The notes beneath the pieces are model-generated. The model worked only from the letters and a program-made list of their open reading frames with translations, was not told the DNA's origin and searched no databases. 64,000 nucleotides of DNA from Erinaceus europaeus (taxonomy: Eukaryota; Chordata; Mammalia; Eulipotyphla; Erinaceidae). Below, in pieces: positions 43,697 to 54,284 of the stretch (position 1 is its first letter; the number at the start of each line of letters is the position of its first letter). The stretch is from contig NC_080181.1 in NCBI RefSeq assembly GCF_950295315.1, positions 32,752,441-32,816,440 of the forward strand, in the 5' to 3' direction. The position numbers and the translations under genes were made by a program.

Positions 43697-44609
43697 TGGG
43701 TAGATCAAAAACAAATAAAACTGTTACTCCAATGAATGAAGACAAAGCCCAGAAGAAACTACAAATCAGCCAGAAGTAACCATAAATAAGAAAAGTATGC
43801 AAGCAATAATAAAATTATTAATCACAGAAATGAAAACAACATTGGAGGAAAGGAATGGCAGTATTAGGGAAACAACAGTTGAGACTCTCAAGGAAAATAC
43901 TGATTATCTTGAGGCAATTAGAGAACTGAAAGCTGAAATAGATGTAATGAAGAAAGAAGCTGAGGGAAGGGAAAGCAGACTAACAGAAGCAGAAAACAGA
44001 ATTAGTCAGACAGAGAATGAGTTAGAGAAAACTAAGAAAGAGGTGAAAGAGCTTAAAAAGAGATTGAGAGACACGGAAAACAACAACAGACACATATGGG
44101 ATGATCTCAAAAGAAGTAACATTTGCATAATTGGCCTGCCAGAGGAAGAAAGAGAGGAAGGGGAAGCAAACATTCTAGAGGAAATAATAGAAGAAAACTT
44201 CCCAGACCTGAATAACAGAAATGACATCAAGATTCAAGAGGCCCAGAGAGTACCAAACAGAATCAACCCAGACCTGAAGACACCAAGATACATCATAGTC
44301 ACAATGAGAAGAAGTAAGGATAAAGAAAGGATCCTAAAGGCTGCAAGAGAGAAACAAAAAGTCACATACAAGGGAAAACCCATAAGATTATCTGCAGACT
44401 TCTCCACTCAAACTCTAAAAGTCAGAAGAAAATGGCAAGATATCTATCAACCTCTGAATGAAAAAGGGTTTCAACCAAGGATAATATATCCTGCTTGACT
44501 TTCATTCAAACTAGATGGAGGGATCAAAACCTTCTTAGACCAACAACAGTTAAAGGAGGCAACCATCACCAAACTGGCCCTGAAAGAGGTTCTAAAAGAT
44601 CTCTTATAA
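43697..44609 (+). pseudogene. Broken L1 ORF1
   Basis: The ATG at 43697 aligns with the intact ORF1 start. One base is missing in GACAAAGCCC (GACAAGAGCCC in the intact copy), which shifts the frame near codon 20. The frame then stays open from 43797 to 44498 over the coiled coil, RRM and most of the C-terminal domain. A TGA replaces an Arg codon at 44496-44498, before the final ~37 residues. It cannot make a normal ORF1 protein. Confidence 0.88.
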
Positions 44610-44671
44610 ACAAGAACATCACTATAATACTGGCAATATATCAGAGCAAACAAAAAAAATTTTTTTGAACA

Positions 44672-45834
44672 ATGTCACTATAATACATTAAATACATAAT
44701 ATCAATAAATGTCAGTGGCTTAAACTCACCCATCAAAAGGCACAGAGTTGGGGGATGTATCAAAAAACATAAACCAACCATATGCTGCTTGCAAGAATCC
44801 CATCTGTCACAACAAGATAAACATAGACTTAAAGTGAAAGGATGGAGAACTATCATACAAGCTAATGGACCACAAAAAAGGGCAGAAACAGCCATTCTCA
44901 TCTCAGACACAATAGATTTTAAATTAAATAAAGTAATAAAAGATAGGCAAGGATATTACATAATGATTAGAGGATCAATCAGCGAAGAAGATTTAACAAT
45001 TATTAACATCCATGCACCCAATGTGGGACCATCTAAATATGTCATCACTTACTGTAAGAACTTTAAAAATAAATCAGTAGTAATACAATAATAGTGGGAG
45101 ACTTCAATATCCCACTCTCACACTTAGACAGATCAACAAAGCAGATAATCAACAAAGATACAAGAGAAATGAATGAAGAGATTGACAGACTAGACCTCTT
45201 GGACATTTTCAGAGTCCTTCACCCCCAAAAAACTGGAATACACCTTCTTTTCAAATCCATATAACACATACTCAAGGATAGACCACATGTTAGGCCACAA
45301 AGACAGCATCAATAAATTCAAGAACATTGAAATCATCCCAAGTATCTTCTCAGACCACAGTGGAGTAAAACTAACATTTAACAACAAACAGAAAATTATT
45401 AAAAGTCACAGAATTTGGAAACTAAACAACATACTCCTTAAGAACCACTGGATCAGAGATTCACTCAAGCAGAAAATTCAAATGTTCCTGGAAACAAATG
45501 AAAATGAAGACACAACCTATCAAAATATTTGGGACACAGCTAAAGCAGTTCTGAGAGGGAAACTTATAGCTATACAATCACATATTAAACACAAAGAAGA
45601 AGCTCAAATGAATGACCTTACTGCACACCTCAAGGACTTAGAGGAAGAGGAACAAAGGAAACCTAAAGCAACCAGAAGGACAGAAATCACTAAAATTAGA
45701 GCAGAAACAAACAACATTGAAAATAAAAGAACCATACAAAAGATCAATAAAGCCAAATGTTGGTTCTTTGAAAGATTAAACAAAATTGACAAACCCCTAG
45801 CCAGACTCACCAAACAAATAAGAGAGAAGACTCA
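44672..45834 (+). pseudogene. Broken L1 ORF2, endonuclease part only
   Basis: The ORF2 start is present, but its fourth codon is TAA (ATGTCACTATAA). Endonuclease words are still visible ([13 protein letters not shown]-equivalent, SDHSGVKL) but at least one more frame disruption lies between 45040 and 45290. The reading frame then runs through the linker to the deletion joint at 45831, so the reverse transcriptase and Cys motif are entirely missing. Confidence 0.85.
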
Positions 45835-46693
45835 CATCTCCACTATAGAGGCTCTACTTCCCCCAGTCCTGGAACCCTTGGATAGGGCCCACATTCCCGT
45901 ATGCCTCTCCCAATCCATATCAAATAATATTGCATCTGCTGATCACAACCTAAACAACACAACGATTGCCACCTCAACATGCTTCACTTCAGACTGTGTC
46001 TAGAGACTTCATGTGTGGAATGACAACCCTTCAGCTTCATTACTCAGGTGAGACCTTTCCTTTAATAGTATACTCTAATTCTATCTCAGGTGGTTCACTT
46101 TCTAACAAAGTCCCAAAACCTAGAAATACACCAGTTTCTGTGAGAGAGAGCATATGTTCACATGTATCCATTAACTACTGCAAAATATATACCTGAAAGC
46201 AGAAGTACACTAGAGTTTGCAGTGAGTACCTCCCTAACACTTCCTCTCCACTATTCCAATCTTTGGGTCCCTGATTGCTCAACAATTTGTTTGGCTTTGT
46301 ATGTTAACTCTCTTTTCATTCACCAGGTTCCAGATGTCATCAGGATGCCAGTCAGGCTTCCCTAGACTGAAGACCCCACCAATGTGTCCTGGAGCTCAGC
46401 TTCCCCAGAGACCCACCCTACTAGGGAAAGAGAGAGGCAGACTGGGAGTATGGAAAGACCAGTCAACGCCCATGTTCAGCGGGGAAGCAATTACAGAAGC
46501 CAGACCTTCCACCTTCTGCAACCCACAATGACCCTGGGTCCATGCTCCCAGAGGGATAGAGAATGGGAAAGCTATCAGGGGAGGAGGTGGGTTATGATAT
46601 TGGGTGGTGGGAATTGCGTGGAATTGTACCCCTCCTACCCTATGGTTTTGTTAATTAATCCTTTCTTAAATAAAAAAGAAAAAAAATGCTCCA

Positions 46694-47031
46694 AGTCTCT
46701 GATTGTCAGAGAAATGCAATTAAAGACAACAAGATAACACTTCACTCCTGTGAGAATGTCATACATCAGAAAAGGTAACGGCACAAAATGTTGGAGAGGT
46801 TGTGCAGTCAAAGGAACCCTCCTACACTGCTGGTTGGAATGTCAATTGGTCCAACCTCTGTGGACAACAGTCTGGAGAACTCTCACAAGGTTAGAAATGG
46901 ACCTACCCTATGATCCTGCAATTCCTCTCCTGGGGATATATCCTAAGGAACCCAACATATCCATCCAAAAAGATCTGTGTACACATATGTTCTTGGCAGC
47001 ACAATTTGTAATAGCCAAAATCTGTAAGTAA
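46694..47031 (+). pseudogene. L1 ORF2 C-terminus, right part of the broken old copy
   Basis: The sequence resumes with the Cys-motif region (CWRGCAVKGTLLHCWLEC, keeping C-X3-C-X7-H-X4-C) and LVQPLWTTVWRTL, LLGIYPKE. A premature TAA ends the frame after AKICK, where the intact copy has AKTWKQPR. Confidence 0.8.
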
Positions 47032-47790
47032 CCCAGGTGTCCAACAACAGATGAGAGGCTGAGCAAGTTGTGGTCTATATACACAATGGAATACTACTCA
47101 GCTGCAAAAAATGGTGACTTCACTGTTTTCAGCCGATCTTGGATGGACCTTGAAAAAAATCACGTTGAGTGAAATAAGTCAGAAACAGAATGATGAATAT
47201 GGGATGATTTCACTCTCAGGCTGAAGTTGAAAAACAAGATCAGAAAAGAAAACAGAAGTAGAATCTGAAATGGAATTGGTATATTGCACCAAAATAAAAG
47301 ACTCTGGGGTGGGTGGGTAGGGAGAATACAGATCCAAGAAGGACGCAGAGGACCTAGTGGGGGTTGTATTGTTAGATGGGAAACTGGGGAATGTTATGCA
47401 TATACAAACTATTGTACTTACTGTTGAATGTAAAACATTAATTCCCCAATTTAAAAAAAAAAGAAAACATTAAAAAAAAAAGAGTGTCTTGTAGGGAATG
47501 GTAGTGCAGCTTCTTAAGCACACGTGATTCAAAACACAAGGACCAGATTAAGGATCCCGGTTCAAGCCCCCGTCTCGCCACCTGCAGGGGAGTTGCTTCA
47601 CAAGTGGTGAGTCAGGTCTGCAGTTGTCTATCTTTTTCTCCTTCTCTCTGTCTTCCCCTTTTCTCTCCATTTCTTTCCATCCTATCCAACAACAATGATC
47701 TCAATAATAATATTAATTACAACAATAAAACAAGGGCAACAAAAGGGAATAAATAAATATTTAGAAAAAAAAGTAAAGAAAGTGTCCTGT

Positions 47791-48079
47791 CATGTTAGCT
47801 TAATATTCTGCTAGAAGTCACAAATTTACTTATTAATAATTGTAATGCAAAAATGAGCTCAAATACATTCAAATGATTATGAATTCACCTCTTAATTCTA
47901 GTCAGTAGTATTTGGGGAATATCAAAGTAATAATGGAATGTTTATAACATTGGTTATTATAAAAAACACAAAGTCTTTTGAGTCAAAAAGCATTTTCAAA
48001 TCTAACTTTTTTTTCTTTGTAATATCCAGGGATTCATCACTCTGTGTTGACATTTTTAGACAGAAAGACTAAGACAAAG
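47791..48079. other. Unique AT-rich DNA
   Basis: Nothing beyond AT-rich unique sequence is seen. Confidence 0.5.
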
Positions 48080-48452
48080 AGGAGGTTGGGCGGTAGCACA
48101 GCAGGTTAAGTGCACATGGCATGAAACACTAGGACTGGAATCAGAATCTGACTTCGAGCCCTTCAGCTCCCCACTAGCATGAGGGGTCGCTTCACAAGTG
48201 GTGAAGCAGGTCTGTAGGTGTCTCTTTTTCTCCCCCTTTCTGTCTCCCCTCCTCTCTGGGTTTCCCTCTGTCCTATCCAACAACAACATTAATGGCAACA
48301 GTATTAATAATGACAACAACAATGGCAACAAAATGGGAAAAAATGGCCTCCAAGGGCAGTGGATTCATAGTGTAGGCACCGAGCCCCAGCAATAACCCTG
48401 GAGGAAAAACAATAATAGTAATAATAATAATAATAACAATAGTAATACAAAG
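48080..48452 (+). mobile_element. SINE type A, long form
   Basis: GTTGGGCGGTAGCACAGCAGG, a GGTCGCTTCACAAGTGGTGAAG core, CCTATCCAACAACAACATTAATGG, AATGGCCTCCAAGGGCAGTGG and CCCAGCAATAACCCTGGAGG are followed by an (AAT)n tail. Confidence 0.9.
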
Positions 48453-48454
48453 AG

Positions 48455-48570
48455 AAAGGAACCACAACGCAAAGCTTCCTCAAGTATGATGGGGCAGGGC
48501 TCCAGCCTAGACACTGCACATGGCAAAGGAGAACATTATCCAAGTGAGCTGTTTTGCTGACCTACAGATT
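48455..48570 (-). mobile_element. SINE type D
   Basis: GGGGCAGGGCTCCAGCCTAG, GCACATGGCAAAGGAGAAC and CCAAGTGAGCTGTTTTGCTGACC are the complement of a type D head. Confidence 0.7.
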
Positions 48571-48904
48571 CTATATTTGATTACACACATAAAGAATTTG
48601 AGACCTAGAAAATAGTGAAGATGATGTGACTAGCTGATGGCTGACTTGGAACCAGAACAAAATGCTCTGATAGCTTGTCATATTATAAAATAACATATGC
48701 AATACAGCTTCTTTTTGGTTTCCTTTTTTCCTGCTTCTTCTGAAGACTTTGTGTTCTTCCACTTAACTTCCTTTGTGCTTTCAGCTCTGTTTTCTTTATA
48801 TTCCAGAATGAACGGGTTTATATTTCTCTTTTATAATCTTATAAATACCCACTTTCTCCCAGCACTTATCTTCCCATTCTGAAAATTTTTATCTTTCTCT
48901 TCAG

Positions 48905-48990
48905 TACCCTATCATCCCCTTGATCATTTTAATTGCCTCATTCTGGAGGTTTTCTGCCCTATTATTTCTCTCTTTCATATCAGCAATTGG
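48905..48990 (-). mobile_element. Possible CR1/L3-like LINE relic
   Basis: CCCTATCATCCCCTTGATCATTTTAATTGCCTC followed by TCTGGAGGTTTTCTGCC resembles the complement of a CR1/L3 stretch ('aatcatyyttgtggccctcctctgga'). Only a short piece is recognisable. Confidence 0.4.
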
Positions 48991-49763
48991 ATTTTTAGGT
49001 AGGAAAAAAAATGCATTTCTGATGGACTTCCAGCTAACACACAGCATCTGTTGGTCATTTGGACTGCAACTGCATATCAATGAGAGTGATGGTAATTCTA
49101 AGACTCTTTCCCTACTAGACTGCTGACCCAGAGAATTCAACTCACAGTGTAGCTTTAGGCAAAACACCCATATAGCAATAAAGGATTACAGAAGTTTCCA
49201 AAGTAGAGAAGAGAATTGTTAATTAAGAGCTTGTGGGGAAATTTCAATTATTTACAAGAAAAAAACACATACACAGAAAAATCAGATAAGGGTGACAGAG
49301 TAATGTGAAGGGAAAAAAAAGTGATTTAGTACATTTGCTGAGTGGTTTGTGGAAATGTCAGTGTTATTTTAGCTGAAAGGGACGAAGAAATGCTCAGTGT
49401 TTCCAATGGTCATGATCATTTTCTGTATGAAAAGTTTCTGTATCCGAATGTGATGATTCATGTTAACGCAGTTCAAAACACCAATGAGTAAGAAACAATT
49501 TTGAGTGTCAAAAAACTCTCTCTTTCTAGAATGTTCTTACTTGGATCTTACTATCTCTGTTGCATCTTTTTTTTTTTTTTTTGGAAGACACCAATAATCA
49601 CATTCATGCTTTTGGTGATGATGGTGATGATGACTTAAACAGTACTGAAAAAAAAAAAAGCTTATCTGACATATTTGTAGGAAATACTAAAAGTACAAAA
49701 ATGAGAAAAATTTACCTGGCACTTCCTAACCCTGTGATAACCACTTGTGAAATGGCTATCCAT
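48991..49763. other. Unique DNA, no gene seen
   Basis: A T18 run lies near 49.57 kb and a short (GAT)n near 49.61 kb. No exon-like sequence is recognised. Confidence 0.4.
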
Positions 49764-50060
49764 AAAAATATTTCCATATAGGGAGTCAGGCAGTAGTGCA
49801 GCAGGACCAACGTAAGGATCCCAGTTCGAGCCCCCAGCTCCCCACCTGCAGAGGAGTCGCTTCACAAGTGGTGAAACAGGTCTGCAGGTGTCTATCTTTC
49901 TCTCCCCTTCTCTGTCTTCCCCTCCTCTCTCCATTTCTCTCTATCCTATCTAACAACGATGACATCAATAATAACAACAATAACTACAGCAACAATAAGA
50001 AACAAGGGCAACAAAAGGAAAAATAAATATAAAAAAGTTTTAATATATATATTTCCATAT
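49764..50060 (+). mobile_element. SINE type A with damaged A-box and target duplication
   Basis: AAAATATTTCCATATA (49764) and ATATATTTCCATAT (50047) flank it. The head reads GGGAGTCAGGCAGTAGTGCAGCAGGACCAACG, so about 25 bases between the A-box and the CAAGGACC region are deleted. The rest (CCAGTTCGAGCCCCC, CTATCTAACAACGATG tail) is well kept. Confidence 0.88.
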
Positions 50061-50167
50061 AATCATATACATTATAGTTGTATGTAGTTTTTACCTTGGT
50101 TTAATTTAGTATGGAGGAAAAAATATTCTCACATTATTGGCTTATCACTTTTTTTTATCCTACACTT

Positions 50168-50382
50168 CATTTAAAAAAATTATCTTTATTTATTTATTGA
50201 GTAGAGACCACCAGAAATTGTGAGGAAGGGGGAAGATAGAGGATAGAGACAGAGACACGTGCTGCCCTGCTTCACCATTTGTGATGCTTCCCCCCTGCAG
50301 GTGGAGACTGGAGGCTTGAACCCAGGTCCTTGTACATTGTAATATTTGTGCTCAAGCAGGTATGCCACCACCCAGTCCCTAA
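50168..50382 (-). mobile_element. SINE type A'
   Basis: ACGTGCTGCCCTGCTTCACC, GATGCTTCCCCCCTGCAGGTGG and GAGGCTTGAACCCAGGTCC, then CAGGTATGCCACCACCCAG, define the minus-strand copy. Confidence 0.85.
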
Positions 50383-51296
50383 AGGCTCATTATTGAAAAG
50401 CATACTTTGTGATGTTATATACAGTGCCCTCAAAGGGAGTTAATTATAATATAATTTATGCATCATTGAACTTTACCTAAGAATGCCTTTGTCTCCACAA
50501 ACACTAAAATCTGGTAGAAACAAGACTGAAATGATCTCCTGACACCCTGCCCCCAACAACAATAACTTAATAAAGATGACTTTATCATTTAATCATTTTA
50601 CATTAACACGTCTTCACTGTTCCAGAAAATTCGTGACCCAGCAGATGAAGTCATAACTGACTTGCCATTTTAGAAATATCTTGAGCTTGCATTGATTTCA
50701 TAATAAACTGTTTGACTTGCCTTTAAGCAAGGCCAATAGACTCTTTCCCAGAAATTGTTCAGCTGGGATCATCATACCATTCACTCTGAGACTTGCTCTC
50801 AAATCCTCATCTTTGAGCCCACCCATCCTGCTATAATAGAATCCTAAGGCAAACTGCACTGTAGCCTGGGACCAGTGCCAATCTGGTTTGCTCTGGAAAC
50901 ACCCACCCTCGGCCAGACATGCCCCCACAAAGCATCTAAATGGCACCATTGTCCTTCTTTTTAAAAGACGCTGCTGAAAATGCTCCAGTCGTCCCTGCTA
51001 CAGTGAACAATACAGTTGAATTTGCTTGGTTTCAAAACTGTGTTAGTAGTTTCTAGGGAGCTGGGGTACTACAATCTCCTTATAGCAGAAAAAGTTGGTT
51101 CATTGAGCACCCCTGTGATACATCCCATTGGTTTCTCTTCATTACATCATGGCACCCACACAACAACATGGCTAAAGAAGTATTATGGTTCACCCAAAGC
51201 ATTGGCTCTACCAGCCCAGACACTGTGCCTCCAAATCAGTCACATTTTTTTTTCCAGTTATTCAGTCACTGTGTTCCCAACTTAGTCATTTTCTTT
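50383..51296. other. Unique DNA, no gene seen
   Basis: An 83-codon minus frame at 50698-50949 has no recognised motif. No repeats are recognised. Confidence 0.4.
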
Positions 51297-51516
51297 CAGT
51301 TATTCTTTTTTTAATAGAGAGAGGAGGGGAAGACAGAGAGGGGAAGAGAAAGATAGACACCTGCAGACCTGCTTCACCTTCACCGCCTATGAAGCAACTC
51401 CCCTGCAGGTGAGGAGGCGGGGGCTCGAACCGGGATCCTTACACGGATCCTTGTGCTTTGTGCCACCTGCGCTTAACCAGCTGAGCTACTGTCTGATTCC
51501 CACAGTTATTCTTTCT
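51297..51516 (-). mobile_element. SINE type A, 3'-truncated, with target duplication
   Basis: CAGTTATTCTTTTT (51297) and CAGTTATTCTTTCT (51503) flank it. The tail beyond the CT-rich segment is missing, and T7 joins directly to AATAGAGAGAGG. It carries GGGGGCTCGAACCGGGATCC and CTTAACCAGCTGAGCTACTG, a well-kept Pol III promoter complement. Confidence 0.88.
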
Positions 51517-51689
51517 GTGTGATTTTATTATACAAATGCTCTCTCCATGGGAGTAGCTCAAATAGTAATACTATTAACCCTAGCTCCTTGATTTGACCTT
51601 TCAAAACATATCTCCTCTGAACTCATTTAGCTTTGCACAAGATTACATTATTCTTCTTTGTTCCTTTGTGATTACTTTTAAAGCAGAGT

Positions 51690-51960
51690 ATGAGGCTGGA
51701 TAATGATGATGTTAGTGTGATCAAGGACTTGATTCAAGCCCCAGGTAGGATGGGAGCTTTTCAAACAGTGGAGCTGTGATGCAGATGTTTCTCTGGGTGA
51801 GTGTCTCTTCTCTCAATTCTCTCCTCTTTTTCTTTTTTCCCTCTCTTTATCTCCCACCCTCTGACATAAAAAAAAGGTAGAGTCATTATACAGTCCCATC
51901 AATAACCCTGGTGGCAAAACAAACAGAAAACAAAAATAAACAATAAGCAAACAAAAACAA
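51690..51960 (+). mobile_element. Diverged SINE, long form
   Basis: GACTTGATTCAAGCCCCAGG, AGTGGAGCTGTGATGCAGATG, a CT-rich run and CCATCAATAACCCTGGTGGC followed by an A-rich end support a long-form type A' copy. Confidence 0.65.
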
Positions 51961-51989
51961 CTTTAAAAATCCAGCCTATTAAGATACTG

Positions 51990-52123
51990 AAAGAGGGTTG
52001 AGGAAATAGGTTGGTAGAAACCCACTTTAGCATATGGAAGGTCCTGAGTTTGAGCTCCAGTACCACATGGGAACAGCAAGGCACTAAAGGGAGTTCCAAG
52101 GATGGGTAAAGGCCACAGTGCTT

Positions 52124-52165
<42 letters not shown>

Positions 52166-52200
52166 TGTTTCTATCTCTCTAAAGCAATAAAAAAATAACT
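51990..52200 (+). mobile_element. SINE type B
   Basis: GGTCCTGAGTTTGAGCTCCAGTACC, GGGAACAGCAAGGCACTAAAG, GGCCACAGTGCTTTCTCTC and a (CT)n(GT)n run (52126-52168) before AAAGCAATAAAAAAATA. Confidence 0.6.
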
Positions 52201-52227
52201 ACATATTACAGTATATATCACTATAAA

Positions 52228-52420
52228 GGGAGCACTGGAATTGGATCCTGGGAACCCAGAGGGTTAAAGAATAGGAAATTATCAGAGGAGGGGGTGGGAT
52301 ATGGAGTTCTGGTGGTGGGGATTGTGTGGAATTGTACCCCTCTTATCCTATGGTCTTGTCAGTGTTTCCATTTTATAAGTAAAATAATTTAAAAAAAAGA
52401 AAAAGAAAGATACAGGAAGG
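52228..52420 (+). mobile_element. L1 3'-UTR fragment
   Basis: CCCAGAGGGTTAAAGAATAGG, GTGGGATATGGAGTTCTGG and TGGTGGGGATTGTGTGGAATTG, then TTATCCTATGGTCTTGTC and an A-rich end, match the last ~190 bp of the module. Confidence 0.85.
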
Positions 52421-52837
52421 AAAAAGAAATGCAACAAATCCCTAACAGCCCTTGGGCAGTTATTCCAGGCAACATTAGATTCTGGGATCAGTCTGCACAT
52501 GCTGTCAACCTGCAGAAGGAAACATTAGAGTAAAGGTCCAATCTGACTGACATAGGAGAAAAGAGTTGATGCACCCTCTCCTCCTCCAACTCAGGGTTTC
52601 ACGGTCCATATCACTTTGAGAAACAAGCCAGGTGGGCAGCCCAGAAACTTCCTACAAAATGTATGTGTATGTTCAGAGAAGGCTATTAGCAGAGAAGAAG
52701 CTCAGCAAGGGAAACAAGACCATCCGTGGTAGCTCTCTATCTGAGATGAGGATGCTCCATGGCCTGTCATTCAGTCACTGTAGAAAGGGCAAGGCTCCCT
52801 GAGTATATGATGCTGAAGGCAATTTTCCACATCAGGA
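52421..52837. other. Unique DNA, no gene seen
   Basis: No repeat or coding signal is recognised. Confidence 0.4.
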
Positions 52838-52968
52838 AGGTGGAGGGTGGTGGCATATCCAGTTGACCCTATACATTACCATGTACAAGGAACTGAATTC
52901 AAACCCCTATCTCTCCATCTCTCTCCTTCTCTATATCCTTTTTACCTTTCAATTCATACACACATACA

Positions 52969-53026
<58 letters not shown>

Positions 53027-53035
53027 AACAAGTAC
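52838..53035 (+). mobile_element. SINE type A' ending in a (CA)n microsatellite
   Basis: GGGTGGTGGCATATCCAGTTGAC, CAAGGAACTGAATTCAAACCCC and a CT-rich run lead into a long CA tract (about 52957-53025). The CA tract grew from the SINE tail. Confidence 0.7.
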
Positions 53036-53780
53036 AGGTGGTGGTGCAGCCAGTTAAGTGCACATAGTACTTTTTTTTCTTAAAAGCGATTTCCCCTTGT
53101 ATTGTCTTTTTTTTCCCGCTTTTGTTGCCCTTGTCTTTTTATTGTTGTTGTAGTTACTATTGTTGTTGTTACTGATGTTGTTGTTGTTAGATAGGACAGA
53201 GAGAAATGGAGAGAGGACAGGAAGACAGAGGGGGAGAGAAAGATAGACACCTGCAGACCTGCCTTCATCGCCTGTGAAGCGACTCCCCTGCAGGTGAGAA
53301 ACCAGCGCTCCAACCAGGATCCTTACAACGGTCCTTGCGCTTTGCTTCACGTGCGCTTAATCCGCTCTGCTGCCGCCTGATTCCCTTGTGCACATAGCAC
53401 TAAGTACAAGGATCCTCCGATCAAGGACCCAAATTTAAGCCCCTGCTCCCTACCACTTGTAGAGAGGGAGTTTCATGAGCAGTGAAACAGTATTGCAGGT
53501 GTCTCTCCATCTCTCTCCTTCTCTGTATCCTTTTAACCTTTTTAGCCTTTACTCCTTTTATCCTGCAGGGGGAATGCTTCAGAAGCAGTGATGCAGGTCT
53601 GAAGGTATCTTTCTTTCTCCCTATCTTTCCCTCCTCTCTCAATTTCTCTCTGTCCTATCCCAGTTAAAATGGAAAAAAGCAGCTGCCAGGAACAGTAGAT
53701 TTGTAGTGCCTGGCACCGTATCCCAGCAATAACCCTGGAGGTGATAAAAAAAATAAATAAAATAAAAAGAAAATTAAAAA
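53036..53780 (+). mobile_element. SINE type A long form(s), split by another SINE
   Basis: The head GGTGGTGGTGCAGCCAGTTAAG breaks at 53072 and resumes at 53402. The core appears twice (GTTTCATGAGCAGTGAAACAG, then GAATGCTTCAGAAGCAGTGATGCAGG), suggesting two partial copies. It ends with CCAGCAATAACCCTGGAGGTG and an A-rich tail. Confidence 0.7.
53059..53401 (-). mobile_element. SINE type A nested in another SINE, 14-bp target duplication
   Basis: GTGCACATAGTACT (53059-53072) and GTGCACATAGCACT (53388-53401) flank it. The body shows GTTGTTAGATAGGACAGAGAG, GACTCCCCTGCAGGTGAG and GCTCCAACCAGGATCC. The insertion hit the A-box region of the outer SINE. Confidence 0.9.
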
Positions 53781-53929
53781 CAAAGCAACTGGGAGCAGTT
53801 GAGTCATCCTGTAGACACTAAATCCCCGTAAACACTGGAGACAAAAGAAGTATGTGTATGTGGGGGGTAGGAAGAGGGAGAAGTGAAAAGAAAAGTAGAA
53901 ACAAGGGTCATACACATCAATATAGAGCA

Positions 53930-54130
53930 TGCAAGATCACTTTTATGGATAGTTCATCTGTTTTAGCATGTTCAGGATCCAAGCCCCCACCCAGTACCCA
54001 ACAAACTGAGGTGTCAGAGTTGTGGTATCTTTCCCTCTCCTTCTCTCTGTCTTGGTATCTCTCTTTCTATCTGACAAAAAAGAAAAAAAAAAGTTGTCTC
54101 AGAGCATCAAGGACAAAAAAAATATATATA
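53930..54130 (+). mobile_element. SINE type D
   Basis: GATCACTTTTATGGATAGTTCATC, CAAGCCCCCACCCAGTACCC, a CT-rich run and GTTGTCTCAGAGCATCAAGG resemble the copies at 9.8 and 56.9 kb. Confidence 0.5.
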
Positions 54131-54284
54131 AATATATTATAATATCTGTCAAAGTATAATTCAACAGATGAAGGGATGCTTTAGCTGGCAAACATTACAG
54201 TGAAATAAATTCATTTCTACAGTAACAGGTAATTGTCTTGAATGACTGTACAAGAAATAATAGTCAGTACATAAGTTGAAAAAG

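Larger units (their letters stand above)
42091..46693 (+). mobile_element. Internally deleted L1 nested in older L1, 13-bp target duplication
   Basis: AAAAAATGCTCCA flanks it at 42091-42103 and 46681-46693. The 5' end (42104) matches the start of the intact L1 (promoter word at 42177, 73 bases in), so the 5' end is complete with one promoter unit. The element has a 5' UTR, a broken ORF1, a broken ORF2 endonuclease part, then a direct join at CTCA (45831-45834) to the 3' UTR. About 3157 bp present in the intact copy (30919-34076) are absent. The poly-A is short. Confidence 0.92.
41621..47482 (+). mobile_element. Old 5'-truncated L1 with ancestral-type 3' UTR, interrupted
   Basis: The match to ORF2 begins at CTAGGAAACAATAAGTTGAAAC (equivalent to about 32564 in the intact L1). 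It runs to 42103, stops at the younger L1, and resumes at 46681. The 3' UTR (about 47220-47454) has GGAATTGGTATATTGCACC, GGAATGTTATGCATATAC and AACATTAATTCCCCAATTTA, which resembles L1 3' ends of carnivores rather than the younger L1 here. A poly-A of about 20 with interruptions follows. About 202 bp of the SINE flank is duplicated on both sides (41421-41622 and 47483-47684). Confidence 0.85.
41416..47790 (+). mobile_element. SINE type A split by the L1 nest; outer target duplication
   Basis: AAGAAAGTGTCTTGT at 41416-41430 and AAGAAAGTGTCCTGT at 47776-47790 are the outer SINE target duplication. The SINE is present as a 5' copy (41431-41622) and as a full copy (47493-47775). Both share the private ACCAGATTAAGGATCCC variant, so the first is best read as the duplicated flank of the L1 inserted into it. 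The full copy ends CAACAAAAGGGAATAAATAAA. Confidence 0.8.

Noticed and set aside
52847..53083. ORF with a long His-Thr run
   Set aside because: It is a product of SINE sequence plus the (CA)n microsatellite.
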